Source of the DNA: Burkholderia sp. Ax-1719
GTDB lineage: Bacteria; Pseudomonadota; Gammaproteobacteria; Burkholderiales; Burkholderiaceae
Assembly: GCF_011753055.1 (NCBI RefSeq)
Contig: NZ_VWWJ01000016.1
Span: 121,924-185,923 of the forward strand
Direction of reading: 5' to 3'
Length of the DNA: 64,000 nucleotides
The notes below the pieces were generated by a model that ran no database searches, was not told where the DNA came from, and saw only the letters and a list, made by a program, of their open reading frames with translations. Numbering within the stretch: position 1 is the first letter of the stretch; every line of letters starts with the position of its first letter. Below are positions 44,679-53,105 of this stretch, in pieces. The position numbers and the translations under genes are program-made.

Positions 44679-45344
44679 TTAATAGGCGAAGCGCCTGAGC
44701 AGTTTTGTCTCGACCACGCCGACAAGACGCGTCAGCGGGAAAGCGACCAGGAAGTAAATGATGGCGACGGTGGTGAGAAACTCGACCGGACGCGCGGTGC
44801 TGTTCGAGATGTTCTGGCCGACGAACATCAGGTCGGCAACACCTACCGACGAAATCAGCGCGCTTTCCTTGAACAGGCTCACGACGTTGGAAAGCAGCGG
44901 AGGAATCGCGCGCAACAGGGCCTGCGGAAAAATGACGTAGAGAATCTTCGCTTGCGGCGAGAGGCTCAGTGCAATGCACGCGTCGTGCTGCTCTGACGAA
45001 ATCGACTTCAGCGCACCACGAAACGTCTCGCTCGTGATAGCCGCCATGTACAGGGTCAGCGAGATGACCACCGAGACGTACGGCGGAATCGGAATCCGGA
45101 ACACCACCGGGAAGCAGAAGAAGACCCAGAACAGCTGAATGAGAAGCGGCGTACCGCGGAAAAACTCAACGTAAAGCGTCGTCGCTATCTTCGTCCAGCG
45201 CGACGGCGACATGCGCAGCAGGCTCAACACAAAACCCGCGAGGCTGCCGATTACCGCACAACTGCTCGTGAATGCCAGGGTCAGCGCCAGCCCTTTAAGC
45301 AGGACAAGCCAGTAAGGCAGGACCGACGAAAAATCGAGATTCAT
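44679..45344 (-). CDS. Polar amino acid ABC transporter permease 2
   Basis: A 221-residue His/Glu/Gln-type permease with four to five membrane helices; EFFRGTPLLIQLFWVFF, ETFRGALKSISSEQHDACIAL (the EAA loop contacting the ATPase) and PQALLRAIPPLLSNVVSLFKESAL are diagnostic. The start at 45344 has AAGGAG 8 bases upstream, and that site overlaps the end of the preceding permease gene at 45355. Pairs with the permease at 45355-46026. Confidence 0.92.
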   Translation of the reverse strand: MNLDFSSVLPYWLVLLKGLALTLAFTSSCAVIGSLAGFVLSLLRMSPSRWTKIATTLYVEFFRGTPLLIQLFWVFFCFPVVFRIPIPPYVSVVISLTLYMAAITSETFRGALKSISSEQHDACIALSLSPQAKILYVIFPQALLRAIPPLLSNVVSLFKESALISSVGVADLMFVGQNISNSTARPVEFLTTVAIIYFLVAFPLTRLVGVVETKLLRRFAY

Positions 45345-45354
45345 GCTGTTCTCC

Positions 45355-46026
45355 TTAGCGCTGATGGGCGAGCTCTTGACGGCGTTCAATCACTGTCACG
45401 AGCCGCGCAATCGGAAGTGAAAGCGCGAAGTAGATGAGCGCAACAACCGTGTACGTTTCGAGCGGCCGATATGCCTGAGTGGCGAGGTTCTTGCCCACGT
45501 ACATCAGGTCTGCGACAGCCACGATTGCGACGAGCGCGCTCTGCTGCAGGCTGCCGATACCGTTTGTCATAAGAACCGGCATGGCGCTGCGCAATGCTTG
45601 CGGGAGAACGACATAAAAAGTGCGCTGCCAGGGCTTGAGGCCAAGTGCGACGCAGGCATCGAGTTGCTCCTTCGGTACAGCCTGCATGCCAGCGCGATAG
45701 GCTTCTGCATTGAACGCCGTCAGATTCAGGCCAAGGGCGAGGACGCCCATCCAGATAGGGTCGATAAACACATCGACCATCATGGGGATGCAGTAGAAAA
45801 ACCAGACAATCTGCAGCAACGCCGGCGTGCAGCGAAAGAACTCAATGAAGAGTTGCGCCGGCCATCGCACAACCAGCCAGCGGCTCATCGCAAGCAGGCA
45901 AAGGAGAAAGCCGAGCACGAGGCCCATGATGTTGGAAGCAATCGCCAGTTCGACCGTGACGCGCAGCCCGTCGAGCAGTGAGCCAAGGCTTCCTTCCAGA
46001 AAGCGGAAATCAAAGGTGTAGTTCAT
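45355..46026 (-). CDS. Polar amino acid ABC transporter permease 1
   Basis: A 223-residue HisM/GlnP-type permease: EFFRCTPALLQIVWFFYCIP, the EAA-type loop EAYRAGMQAVPKEQLDACVA and PQALRSAMPVLMTNGIGSLQ. The ATG at 46026 has GAGG 5 bases upstream; the longer upstream frame overlaps the ATPase gene and is not coding. The two permeases together form the membrane channel of a hydroxyproline/amino acid importer. Confidence 0.92.
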   Translation of the reverse strand: MNYTFDFRFLEGSLGSLLDGLRVTVELAIASNIMGLVLGFLLCLLAMSRWLVVRWPAQLFIEFFRCTPALLQIVWFFYCIPMMVDVFIDPIWMGVLALGLNLTAFNAEAYRAGMQAVPKEQLDACVALGLKPWQRTFYVVLPQALRSAMPVLMTNGIGSLQQSALVAIVAVADLMYVGKNLATQAYRPLETYTVVALIYFALSLPIARLVTVIERRQELAHQR

Positions 46027-46033
46027 GGCGGCC

Positions 46034-46864
46034 TCAGTCGAGATGGATGACCTTCTCGAGGAATTCGCGCGTACGCGCTTCCTTGGGGCACTTGAACATC
46101 TGAGCCGGGGGGCCCTGCTCGATAATCTTCCCGCCTGCACAGAAGACAACACGTGTCGCGATATCGCGGGCGAAGTGCATGTCATGGGTCACGATAATCA
46201 TGGCCATCTTCTGCTCGGCAAGCTGCAACATCACGTTTTGCACCTCGACAACCATCTCGGGGTCCAGCGCAGACGTCACTTCGTCGAACAGCATCAGCTT
46301 CGGCTCGAGCATGAGCGCGCGCGCAATGGCGACCCGCTGCTTCTGGCCACCGGAAAGCTGACTGGGATATGAGTGCAGTTTGCTTTCCAGCCCGAGGCGC
46401 GCGAGATACATGCGCGCGCGCTCGGTAGCGTCAGCCTTCGAAAGACCGCCCACCTTCACCGGCGCCAGAATCAGGTTTCCAAGCACAGAAAGGTGCGGAA
46501 AGAGCGTGTAGTGCTGGAACACCATGCCAATCTGCTTTTGCAGCTTCGGGTCGATGCGCTTTGAGCGTCCCGAGTCCTCTCCATAGATATACGGCTTTCC
46601 CTGGAAGCCAATCTGCCCCCCCTGAATGCCCTCGAGGCCCATCATGACGCGCAACAGCGAGCTCTTGCCACTACCGCTCGGGCCGATGATGACCAGCCTG
46701 TCGTCAGCGCGCATGTCGAGGCTCATCCGGTCCATGACCACAAGGTTTTCGCCGTAGCGCTTGTACACGTTCTGGAACTGGACAAAGTCACCCATCGAAG
46801 CTGAGAACTCCAGTGCGGTGGGCGGAACGTTTGGGTGAGCGGCCATGGTTTGCATTGACAACAT
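46034..46864 (-). CDS. Polar amino acid ABC transporter ATP-binding protein
   Basis: A 276-residue GlnQ/HisP-type ATPase: Walker A GPSGSGKSS (about residues 68-76), Q-loop GMVFQHYTLFPH, signature LSGGQKQRVAIARAL, Walker B LMLFDEVTSALDPE and switch TVTHD-like IIVTHDMHFA. The ATG at 46864 follows GGAGAG by 7 bases. First gene of the second transcription unit of the regulon; a palindromic operator lies 180 bases upstream at 47046-47071. Confidence 0.93.
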   Translation of the reverse strand: MLSMQTMAAHPNVPPTALEFSASMGDFVQFQNVYKRYGENLVVMDRMSLDMRADDRLVIIGPSGSGKSSLLRVMMGLEGIQGGQIGFQGKPYIYGEDSGRSKRIDPKLQKQIGMVFQHYTLFPHLSVLGNLILAPVKVGGLSKADATERARMYLARLGLESKLHSYPSQLSGGQKQRVAIARALMLEPKLMLFDEVTSALDPEMVVEVQNVMLQLAEQKMAMIIVTHDMHFARDIATRVVFCAGGKIIEQGPPAQMFKCPKEARTREFLEKVIHLD

Positions 46865-47045
46865 GAATTCTCTCCAGCGGTGCGCGCGGGGGCGCGCGAG
46901 ATGGGAATCAAATCTGACGCTTGTGGATGGGCCCGGAGCTGTTAGGTCTCCCGACCACAGTGCGCTTGCGTTGAGCGCTGATATGCCTGTTCACCGCTAC
47001 AACCGCCGGCACCCATTTTTTGGAACACATCATTGTGCGCTTTGT

Positions 47046-47071
47046 TGTGTGCATCGTTGTACACATACTAG
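47046..47071. promoter_or_regulatory. Palindromic operator copy A of the hydroxyproline-type regulon
   Basis: TGTGTGCA (47046-47053), a 4-base spacer, then TGTACACATACTAG (47058-47071). TGTGTGCA and TGTACACA are inverted complements at 7 of 8 positions. A copy with the same spacing and a 14-base right half differing at one base occurs at 49391-49416. It lies upstream of the ABC/catabolic operon; the probable ligand is the operon's GntR protein. Confidence 0.65.
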
Positions 47072-47162
47072 GCCGTCAAAAACTGGTGTGTCAACGGAAG
47101 AGTCCGGATTTCCAGGGAAAACACTGGGCCCGCGTAGCAGTCAGATGCTCATGGCATCAATG

Positions 47163-47197
47163 AAAAAGGCAGCAGCGCGCCTTCGCGCGCTACTGCC
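47163..47197 (-). terminator. Intrinsic terminator after the porin gene
   Basis: A 13-bp stem (47168-47180 with 47185-47197, one mismatch) and 4-base loop is followed on the minus strand by TTTTT (47167-47163). It lies 17 bases after the porin stop codon and separates the two transcription units of the regulon. Confidence 0.85.
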
Positions 47198-47213
47198 TCT
47201 ACAGACACTTTCA

Positions 47214-48359
47214 TCAGAACTTATGTCGGATGCCCGCTCGCAGGACCAACTGGTTAGCAGTTGACGAGACGCCATCGGCACCAGGAACGTACGCTACGTC
47301 GAGAACCGAACCAGTTTTGTCGCCAGCGGCATGTTGGTAGCCACCTTGCACGTAGACATCGGTCCGCTTGGATAGGTTGTAGTCCGCCATCAGCCCGGCC
47401 GTGTGGAACTGTGGATGGAGCTGACCGCTGCTGGCATTGAAGCTCGTACGTGTGTACGTGTAGGCAGCGCCGACGAAGAACACCGGCGTGAACTGGTATT
47501 TCGCGTTAACCTCAAAATTATTGAAACGCAGCGAGGACAGCGTTGCGCCGCCGGACGGCGTGATTGCGCCCACGTAACCGGAGCTCAACGGCTGCTGCAC
47601 AAGCGTGTTCGTGTAGGCAAAACCGACCGTTGCGCTGCCGAACGTGTAGTTCAAGCCCGCTCCGATGACACGCAGTCGTGCCGCCAGGAAGTTCTCATCG
47701 CCGCCGTTGTTGATTGCACCAATTGCAGAGGAGGATGGGTTGTTCGCCTGAAGGTAGGCCGCTGCGAGCAGCAAGCCGCCGGTCGCGTATTGCATGCCGA
47801 CGCTGTATTGCCGGTTGTTTGCGAAATTCGTGTCGTTGCTGAAGCTATAGGTGCCACCGAACTGCAGCCCGGAAAAGGTCGGGCTTGTGTACTTGACGGT
47901 GTTGTTGACGCGGAACGTGTTGTCCGTATTGTCGTTGTCGTACGGATGGGAAAAGAGGTACCCGCCCCAACTGCCATTCGCCGTGGTTTGAGCGAGATAG
48001 TCCACGAGGGAGTCGTATTGACGACCGAGCGTGACACTACCGTAACGGTCACTTGCAAGGCCCACATAGGCCTGGCGACCGAACATAAGCCCACCCTGTC
48101 CGAGCTTGCCATTGTTCACGTCGAAGCCGTTCTCAAGCTGAAAGACTGCCTGTAGTCCGCCACCCAAGTCCTCTGCGCCCTTTACGCCCCACCGGCTACC
48201 CTGCGTATAGCCGCTTTGGAGCTCATACACCTTCCCGCCTTTCACGTTGTTGGTGTAGTCGAAGCCCTCATCGATGACGCCATAGAGGGTGACGGAACTC
48301 TGCGCGAAGGCAGGTAAGGCGACGCTCGCTACTGCGGCACCGATAATCAATTTTTTCAT
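47214..48359 (-). CDS. Outer membrane porin of the hydroxyproline-type regulon
   Basis: A 381-residue betaproteobacterial porin with signal peptide MKKLIIGAAVASVALPAFA and mature start QSSVTLYGVIDEGFDYT. GRQAYVGLASDRYGSVTLGR and the C-terminal LVLRAGIRHKF with final phenylalanine are typical. I chose the ATG at 48359 (nine residues upstream from 48386 are possible but not needed for the signal peptide). It follows the binding-protein gene and precedes the terminator at 47163-47197, so these two genes form their own unit, admitting substrate through the outer membrane. Confidence 0.92.
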   Translation of the reverse strand: MKKLIIGAAVASVALPAFAQSSVTLYGVIDEGFDYTNNVKGGKVYELQSGYTQGSRWGVKGAEDLGGGLQAVFQLENGFDVNNGKLGQGGLMFGRQAYVGLASDRYGSVTLGRQYDSLVDYLAQTTANGSWGGYLFSHPYDNDNTDNTFRVNNTVKYTSPTFSGLQFGGTYSFSNDTNFANNRQYSVGMQYATGGLLLAAAYLQANNPSSSAIGAINNGGDENFLAARLRVIGAGLNYTFGSATVGFAYTNTLVQQPLSSGYVGAITPSGGATLSSLRFNNFEVNAKYQFTPVFFVGAAYTYTRTSFNASSGQLHPQFHTAGLMADYNLSKRTDVYVQGGYQHAAGDKTGSVLDVAYVPGADGVSSTANQLVLRAGIRHKF

Positions 48360-48495
48360 TAGTTGTCCAAACCTGTTTGGTTGCAATGAACCGTTATTTT
48401 TGATTGGATTTTTTAGTGCGCGAAGTGAATCGACACCGTCGCCACTCCGCGCAGTACTACGCGCCGCTCCGTGAGAGATGCGGCGGAACGGCTCA

Positions 48496-49326
48496 TTACT
48501 TGTTCGTCACAAGCATTGCCTGAACCGACGTCTTGATAAGACGATTGACTGCGCCAGACTTCACCTGCGAATTGAGGAAATCGTTGAGTACAGCGAGGTC
48601 GGCTGGGGACGTGTCTTTCCTGACACCGAAGGAGACCGATTCCTGAGCGAGAGGCGGATTGGGATGAATTGCGACGGCCCAGTCGGGATGTGCTTCGGTC
48701 AGGAGCATGTTCGTAATGTTCGCGTCCGCCAGCAGGTCTGCGCGCTTGGACATCATCGCCAGACGGGTCTCATCGTTGCCCGGGAGACGCATGATTTGCG
48801 CCTGCTTGACGACGCTGGAAATCGCCTTATCGCCGACAGTGCCCGACATCACCGCAATGGTCATCCCGGGTTTGTCGATATCCGCAATGCTTTTCACGGT
48901 CTTCGGGATTTTTGGATTGTTCTTGTTGTAGACCAGTGAGACGTTGTAGTCCGTCGCTGGCACTGAAAAGGCGATGGCCTTCTCACGCTCGGGCGTATCG
49001 TTGAGCGCCATCGACAGATCCCATTTGTCGGACTGAAGGCCAGCGACAATGTTGTCCCACGACGTGTCCACGAATTCGACTTTCACCTTGAGCACGTTCT
49101 CACCGAAGCTGCGGCAGAGGTCGGAGAAAAACCCACTGTAGTCGCCAGTCTTCGGGTCGCGCATCACGTACGGCGGCGCGACGGCGGCACCACATCGCAA
49201 AACACCAGCTTTCTTGACACTCTGCCAGGTGCCTGTGTCTTGCGCATGGGCTGTACTCACGAACAGGCAGCTCGCTGCAAACAAACCTGCAAAGGCATGA
49301 CGGGTAATGCGGGACAGCCGAACCAT
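48496..49326 (-). CDS. Amino acid ABC transporter periplasmic binding protein
   Basis: A 276-residue family-3 solute-binding protein. Signal peptide: FAGLFAASCLFVSTAHA, cleaved before QDTGTWQSV. Domain signatures: VLRCGAAVAPPYVMRDPKTG, GFFSDLCRSFGENV, VDTSWDNIVAGLQSDKWDLS. GGAG lies 9 bases before the ATG. A palindromic operator copy lies 65-90 bases upstream. Serves the ABC importer encoded by the following unit. Confidence 0.92.
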   Translation of the reverse strand: MVRLSRITRHAFAGLFAASCLFVSTAHAQDTGTWQSVKKAGVLRCGAAVAPPYVMRDPKTGDYSGFFSDLCRSFGENVLKVKVEFVDTSWDNIVAGLQSDKWDLSMALNDTPEREKAIAFSVPATDYNVSLVYNKNNPKIPKTVKSIADIDKPGMTIAVMSGTVGDKAISSVVKQAQIMRLPGNDETRLAMMSKRADLLADANITNMLLTEAHPDWAVAIHPNPPLAQESVSFGVRKDTSPADLAVLNDFLNSQVKSGAVNRLIKTSVQAMLVTNK

Positions 49327-49390
49327 GATGACATCTCCAAATTAAGGGTAATCCCGTAGCTATCTCACCACACATCGCTGCGCACTTAAA

Positions 49391-49416
49391 TGTGTGCAAC
49401 CATGTACACATATTAG
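49391..49416. promoter_or_regulatory. Palindromic operator copy B of the hydroxyproline-type regulon
   Basis: TGTGTGCA (49391-49398), a 4-base spacer, TGTACACATATTAG (49403-49416), matching the copy at 47046-47071 at 21 of the 22 non-spacer positions. It is placed to repress the binding-protein/porin unit starting at 49326. Confidence 0.65.
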
Positions 49417-49489
49417 ATAGCCAAAATTTGTACTGTCAACAGGCGATTGCCCTAGCGGACACGGCACTCGAGGAGACCTTGGGATAACG

Positions 49490-49717
49490 GTGACTACACG
49501 CGCGCGAGAAAATGCTACGACGCATGAGTTGGCATGGAATGAGCGGAAGCTGCTGGGTACTGGAACGGGTCAGGTGCGCCACTTCATCGAAGACGGCGAC
49601 GAACTGGCGAAGTTGGACTGGAACGAGGGCGAGGGTCATCGCGTCGGATTCGGCATCTTGCCTGGGCTCGAACTCGCAGCTGTGGTGAACGATGCAGCTA
49701 GACGGCTATTTCAATAG
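49490..49717 (+). pseudogene. Fumarylacetoacetase C-terminal remnant (tentative)
   Basis: The plus-strand reading ELAWNERKLLGTGTGQVRHF, IEDGDELAKLDWNEGEGHRV then GFGILPGLELAAV resembles the C-terminus of fumarylacetoacetase (FLEDGDEVxLxGW...VGFGECxGxxLPA). The rest of the enzyme is missing, and the fragment overlaps the end of the opposite-strand gene at 49706. I take it as a decayed gene end. Confidence 0.4.
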
Positions 49718-50260
49718 CGCCGTTCTGTACCACGTGCGTATCAGAGTTGTGATTACAGGCTCGCCGGCGTCAACACATTGATGCCCGAGCTTGTACATTG
49801 TTGAGTAGAGCAGGAAGAAATGCAGCCCGAAGGTATCCATCAACTCACAGTAGGTGACGATGCCCTTTCGTTTCGCCACTTCTATAAGCCATTCACGAAT
49901 CATCGACAGCTTCATCGCGAAGTTTCCAGTAGACACTCCTACCTCGTGCGCGGCTGCATCAGGGAACTCCCCTTCTGCAGTTGCCTTGTGCTGCTGCGAA
50001 TGTTGAAAGAGGTCGCCGTTGGCGAGACTACTGAGGACCGCGACAATCGCGCCGTCCTCTGTGGTCTCAAGCCCGTCAATTGCGTAAACTGCGTCTTCAC
50101 GATAGTCGGCAATCTTTCGCGGATGGGCGTTTGCATCCTCGGCGCGCGCGATTACGGTGTATCCCGCATACGTGCCTGAGCAGAGCTGCTTTAGATGGCG
50201 GATGCGCTCATCAAGTCCATATGAGTTCCGACCAAGATACGCATCGGGTCGCTGACGCAC
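49706..50260 (-). CDS. Hypothetical protein, possibly C-terminally truncated
   Basis: A 184-residue protein with no family I can name with confidence. The segment REWLIEVAKRKGIVTYCELM is amphipathic and followed by GLHFFLLYSTMYKLGHQCVDAGEPVITTLI. This resembles small winged-helix tails ('YGEL...PPLTALVVNK') found at the end of some DNA-associated proteins, but the expected ending is replaced by RTWYRTALLK. The start is a GTG at 50260 without a clear Shine-Dalgarno. The gene lies next to the fumarylacetoacetase fossil, so a junction may have cut its 3' end. Confidence 0.5.
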   Translation of the reverse strand: MRQRPDAYLGRNSYGLDERIRHLKQLCSGTYAGYTVIARAEDANAHPRKIADYREDAVYAIDGLETTEDGAIVAVLSSLANGDLFQHSQQHKATAEGEFPDAAAHEVGVSTGNFAMKLSMIREWLIEVAKRKGIVTYCELMDTFGLHFFLLYSTMYKLGHQCVDAGEPVITTLIRTWYRTALLK

Positions 50261-50848
50261 GACGGCGCGACGCGCTTAGTATTTTTTACAGAGTATTCAT
50301 GCTCCCAAGTTCTGAGCAAGACGACTCCTTCGCGAAGCGCTCCCCATGACCAGCGCTTGTTTTTAAGGGGCAGTCCATGACGTTCAAAAAGCTGGGTGAT
50401 TGACTTTGCTATCCCCGTTTAACCGTCCCCATAGACAAGACTTCTGAAAGAAGAGAAGAAGACGCCGACTGAGGCGTATGCCCCTGATATGGTCGAGATA
50501 TCCTGATAACGACCATGAGAGCCGACGCATCGGCGGACACTTACCGAACGAGTTTGCAATCTACGAATGACATGCTACACATCAAAGAAATCTGATATCG
50601 GCCAATATACCAAGCCATCGAGCGCTGCGATTCCAAACTTGCACGCAGCATAGAAGCGCCGGTCGTTGATACCACTGCTTTGGCAAAAGCGTTCCGACGA
50701 CACAAATGCTCCGCGACGCACGATTCGCAGCAAACTCAGACGAACCCGCAGGCAAGGGTTTCGCCGCGTATTGCTGCCAGAGCCGGAGCCGGTCTACTGA
50801 GTGTTTGTGCTCTGCCTCGGCCGTTCAAGCTTTCTAGCCCTTATGGCT
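50261..50848. other. Intergenic, no gene recognised
   Basis: About 590 bases without a supported gene between two hypothetical genes. No terminator or repeat stands out. Confidence 0.4.
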
Positions 50849-51229
50849 TCATAGCGCGGCGAGGATTTTGAGCACAATCTCGATGGAATCGTCCTCCGGT
50901 GCGTAGTAAACCGGCTCGCCATCCCAACGAGGAAAATCGTAAGTCTGAATGCTCGCGCGCGCAATGCCATTGCGAGCATGTATGCCAAGTCTCACGACTG
51001 GCATCACATCGTTCCCAACTTTACGCGCGACGACTACTGTCATGCCGTCGCCAGTCGGGCGGCCCACCGTATATCGCTCGCCGCACAGCTCGAGTACCTT
51101 TTCCGCCTCTTCAAGGATGCCGAAAGGCTCCCTACCGTAGGGGGTCACGCTGCCCTCAATTTCGCAAAGCAGCGGCAACGGGGCCTCATCGGCAAAGAAC
51201 TCACCGTCGTAAATTAAGATTATTGGCAT
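50849..51229 (-). CDS. Hypothetical protein
   Basis: A 126-residue acidic protein starting MPIILIYDGEFFADEAPLPL; GGAG lies 7 bases upstream of the ATG at 51229, which I prefer to a TTG at 51241. The body has alternating strands (YTVGRPTGDGMTVVVARKV, VVRLGIHARNG) and ends DDSIEIVLKILAAL. No signal peptide, membrane helix or metal motif. I do not recognise the family. It sits with two other small minus-strand unknowns. Confidence 0.6.
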   Translation of the reverse strand: MPIILIYDGEFFADEAPLPLLCEIEGSVTPYGREPFGILEEAEKVLELCGERYTVGRPTGDGMTVVVARKVGNDVMPVVRLGIHARNGIARASIQTYDFPRWDGEPVYYAPEDDSIEIVLKILAAL

Positions 51230-51289
51230 TTTCGGCTCCAAGACCTTAGTACCGACAACTAATAAGCTGTCGAAACGATTGGTCGCATG

Positions 51290-51754
51290 CTACTGAGTCG
51301 TCGACGAGGAGAGCAAATCCACAGTCTTGCGATAAACGCGCACTGCAAGCTCGCATGCCTCCCGAATGCGCATCTCTGGTAGAGCCGGGGTTGCTTCGGT
51401 CGTCCACCGAGCGAGTAAGACAACCTTCCTTTGGTCATCGGGTGATGTGCCGAACGCGGCAAGCCCTGCGCACAAGAGCTCATCACTCGGATGCTCTCGC
51501 CCGCCGACTTCAAGGCCACGCGTTTCAGCGACTTCGCAGAGACAAAAATATATGGCTTCAAAAGCACATCGCATACGCGTGTGCGGCGAAAGAGATTTGT
51601 CGTGTGCATCGCACAGGTAGCTTCCGCTGATGGCGACACGAGGGCGCGCTCGTTCGATAGCCGGCTTCCTCCCTCGAATAAGTCGGCCAAACAGGAATCC
51701 AGCGGCGGCGCACATTGCAAGCAGAATTGTCAGTCCTGCGAATGATGCAATCAA
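51290..51754 (-). CDS. Hypothetical membrane-anchored protein
   Basis: A 154-residue protein starting at a TTG (51754) that follows TAGGAG by about 6 bases. The N-terminal FAGLTILLAMCAAAGFLFGRL is a single membrane helix followed by basic residues, so the soluble part should face the cytoplasm. The rest is helical (CAFEAIYFCLCEVAETRG, IREACELAVRVYRKTVDLL). No family assigned. Confidence 0.55.
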   Translation of the reverse strand: MIASFAGLTILLAMCAAAGFLFGRLIRGRKPAIERARPRVAISGSYLCDAHDKSLSPHTRMRCAFEAIYFCLCEVAETRGLEVGGREHPSDELLCAGLAAFGTSPDDQRKVVLLARWTTEATPALPEMRIREACELAVRVYRKTVDLLSSSTTQ

Positions 51755-51986
51755 CGAAGACTCCTAACCGTGCAGAAAAACAGGTCTGCAACTCGGGTTA
51801 AGCGGTATGCCAACCCCTTTGCCGATTGCGGTGATTGCCCGAGGCACCACCGTCTGTTCGCTCGTCCGAGCAACGGGAACATAACCGTAGTCCCATCAGT
51901 AACGCGGCTTGCTCGAGCATTGTCACGTCGGACAGCGACGAGGTGCGCCCACGACCATCGAGTAGGGCAACGCGCGCCAAGCGCCT

Positions 51987-52457
51987 TTAAGCCGTGGCAG
52001 ACGGCGAAGCTGGCTCACGAACTTTGCAGTGGCGCGTGACAAGTCGTTCAAGACGCTTCACCAATCGTTGGCCTTCACGTGTCGTCAGAGCATCGAAGTA
52101 GACGCTTCCACGTCCGATGGCTGTCAGTTCTTGGTCCGTCAAGTCACTTATAGACATAAGTGCGCCTTCAGCTACTGCGTGAGCTTCGATAGCGTGAAGC
52201 CAAGTGCGACGTATTAGGTCGTGCTCTACGCGGAGAAGGTTCTTGATGTGGTCGTCTGGCGCCAACGATGCAAGGTAGTGGAATACCTTGCGACCAAGCC
52301 ATCGGAGCAATGCAAGACGCCATTCCACTTCCCCTGGCATTTCTTCCGGCGGCAGCTCATACAACCGGCCACCCACTTGCATCGTGGCTGGGGTGCCTGC
52401 AAGCGCCATCACCGCACGCGTTGTTGCCGGAACGTATCGCAACTCAAGTGCGTCCAT
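51987..52457 (-). CDS. Hypothetical protein divergent from the double-HTH regulator
   Basis: A 156-residue soluble protein. ATG at 52457 is preferred (GGAA about 9 bases upstream); a GTG at 52475 would add six residues. It is helical with many charged residues (EVEWRLALLRWLGRKVFHYL, then LLRVEHDLIRRTWLHAIEAH). I do not recognise a family. It shares the repeat-rich promoter region at 52540-52619 with the regulator gene on the other strand, so the two are probably co-regulated. Confidence 0.6.
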   Translation of the reverse strand: MDALELRYVPATTRAVMALAGTPATMQVGGRLYELPPEEMPGEVEWRLALLRWLGRKVFHYLASLAPDDHIKNLLRVEHDLIRRTWLHAIEAHAVAEGALMSISDLTDQELTAIGRGSVYFDALTTREGQRLVKRLERLVTRHCKVREPASPSATA

Positions 52458-52539
52458 GTCAGCTTTTCCAATCACTTCTCAGTGTGAACGCCGGGCGAGA
52501 AAGAGACTGGCCTCGGCAGCGTTGAGATAACTGTCAGTG

Positions 52540-52619
52540 TAGACGCTTGCGTTGTATATGTAAACGACGACAACTCCAACGTAGACAACGCTAGAGCCGT
52601 AGACATCTAGGTTGTCTAC
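52540..52619. promoter_or_regulatory. Repeated GTAGAC/GTCTAC operator array
   Basis: GTAGAC occurs at 52540-52545, 52581-52586 and 52599-52604, and its complement GTCTAC at 52614-52619. The last two form an inverted repeat with a 9-base spacer (GTAGACATCTAGGTTGTCTAC is 21 bases, 52599-52619), and the second copy is extended by AAC as is the fourth (GTTGTCTAC). The array lies in the divergent promoter region just before the double-HTH gene at 52647, its likely repressor. Confidence 0.6.
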
Positions 52620-52646
52620 GGGAGAATTTAGTTTTCTTTTTAGACA

Positions 52647-53105
52647 ATGCAGATGTCGCTGCAAGAGCGATTTATCAAAAATTTGAAGCGCTACCGTGAG
52701 TCGCTCGGCTGTTCTCAGGAGGAGCTCGGCAATCGGTTGGGCTCAGACAGGACGTCCATAAGCCGGTACGAGCGCACATCGTCGCGAATGACGATTGAGC
52801 GCGCTGATGCTCTGGCTCGCGCTTTAGACATCGACGTTCGAGTGCTCCTTGACACGCCAGAGGACCGCCCCATTTCCCGCAAACCTCCCGGCGCCCCCGT
52901 TTCCAGCCAACTGGTCGGGCAAAATGTGCACATCCGCCGTACGACGGAACGGATAAGCCAGAAAGAGTTTGGCAATCGCGTGGGGATGGACAGAAACCAT
53001 GTTTCCCGCATCGAAGCGTCGACCAGTCCGGCTGCCGCGCTGCAATTGACAACATTGGAGAAGCTCGCAGAGGCATTTGGCATCAAGCCGACGGACCTAC
53101 TCTAA
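52647..53105 (+). CDS. Regulator with two Cro/CI-type helix-turn-helix domains
   Basis: A 152-residue protein made of two HTH_3 domains in tandem. The first (residues 7-68) has LGCSQEELGNRLGSDRTSIS then RYERTSSRMTIERADALARA; the second (about 89-152) has ISQKEFGNRVGMDRNHVSRI and LTTLEKLAEAFGIKPTDLL. A proline-rich linker joins them. Such a pair in one chain can bind a split palindrome as a monomer or dimer, fitting the GTAGAC array at 52540-52619. It is 363 bases upstream of the KAP NTPase gene on the same strand and may control that defence unit. Confidence 0.85.
   Translation: MQMSLQERFIKNLKRYRESLGCSQEELGNRLGSDRTSISRYERTSSRMTIERADALARALDIDVRVLLDTPEDRPISRKPPGAPVSSQLVGQNVHIRRTTERISQKEFGNRVGMDRNHVSRIEASTSPAAALQLTTLEKLAEAFGIKPTDLL

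Noticed and set aside
43694..44698. 334-codon plus-strand open frame
   Set aside because: Antisense to the DapA-family gene; composition is biased and motif-free.
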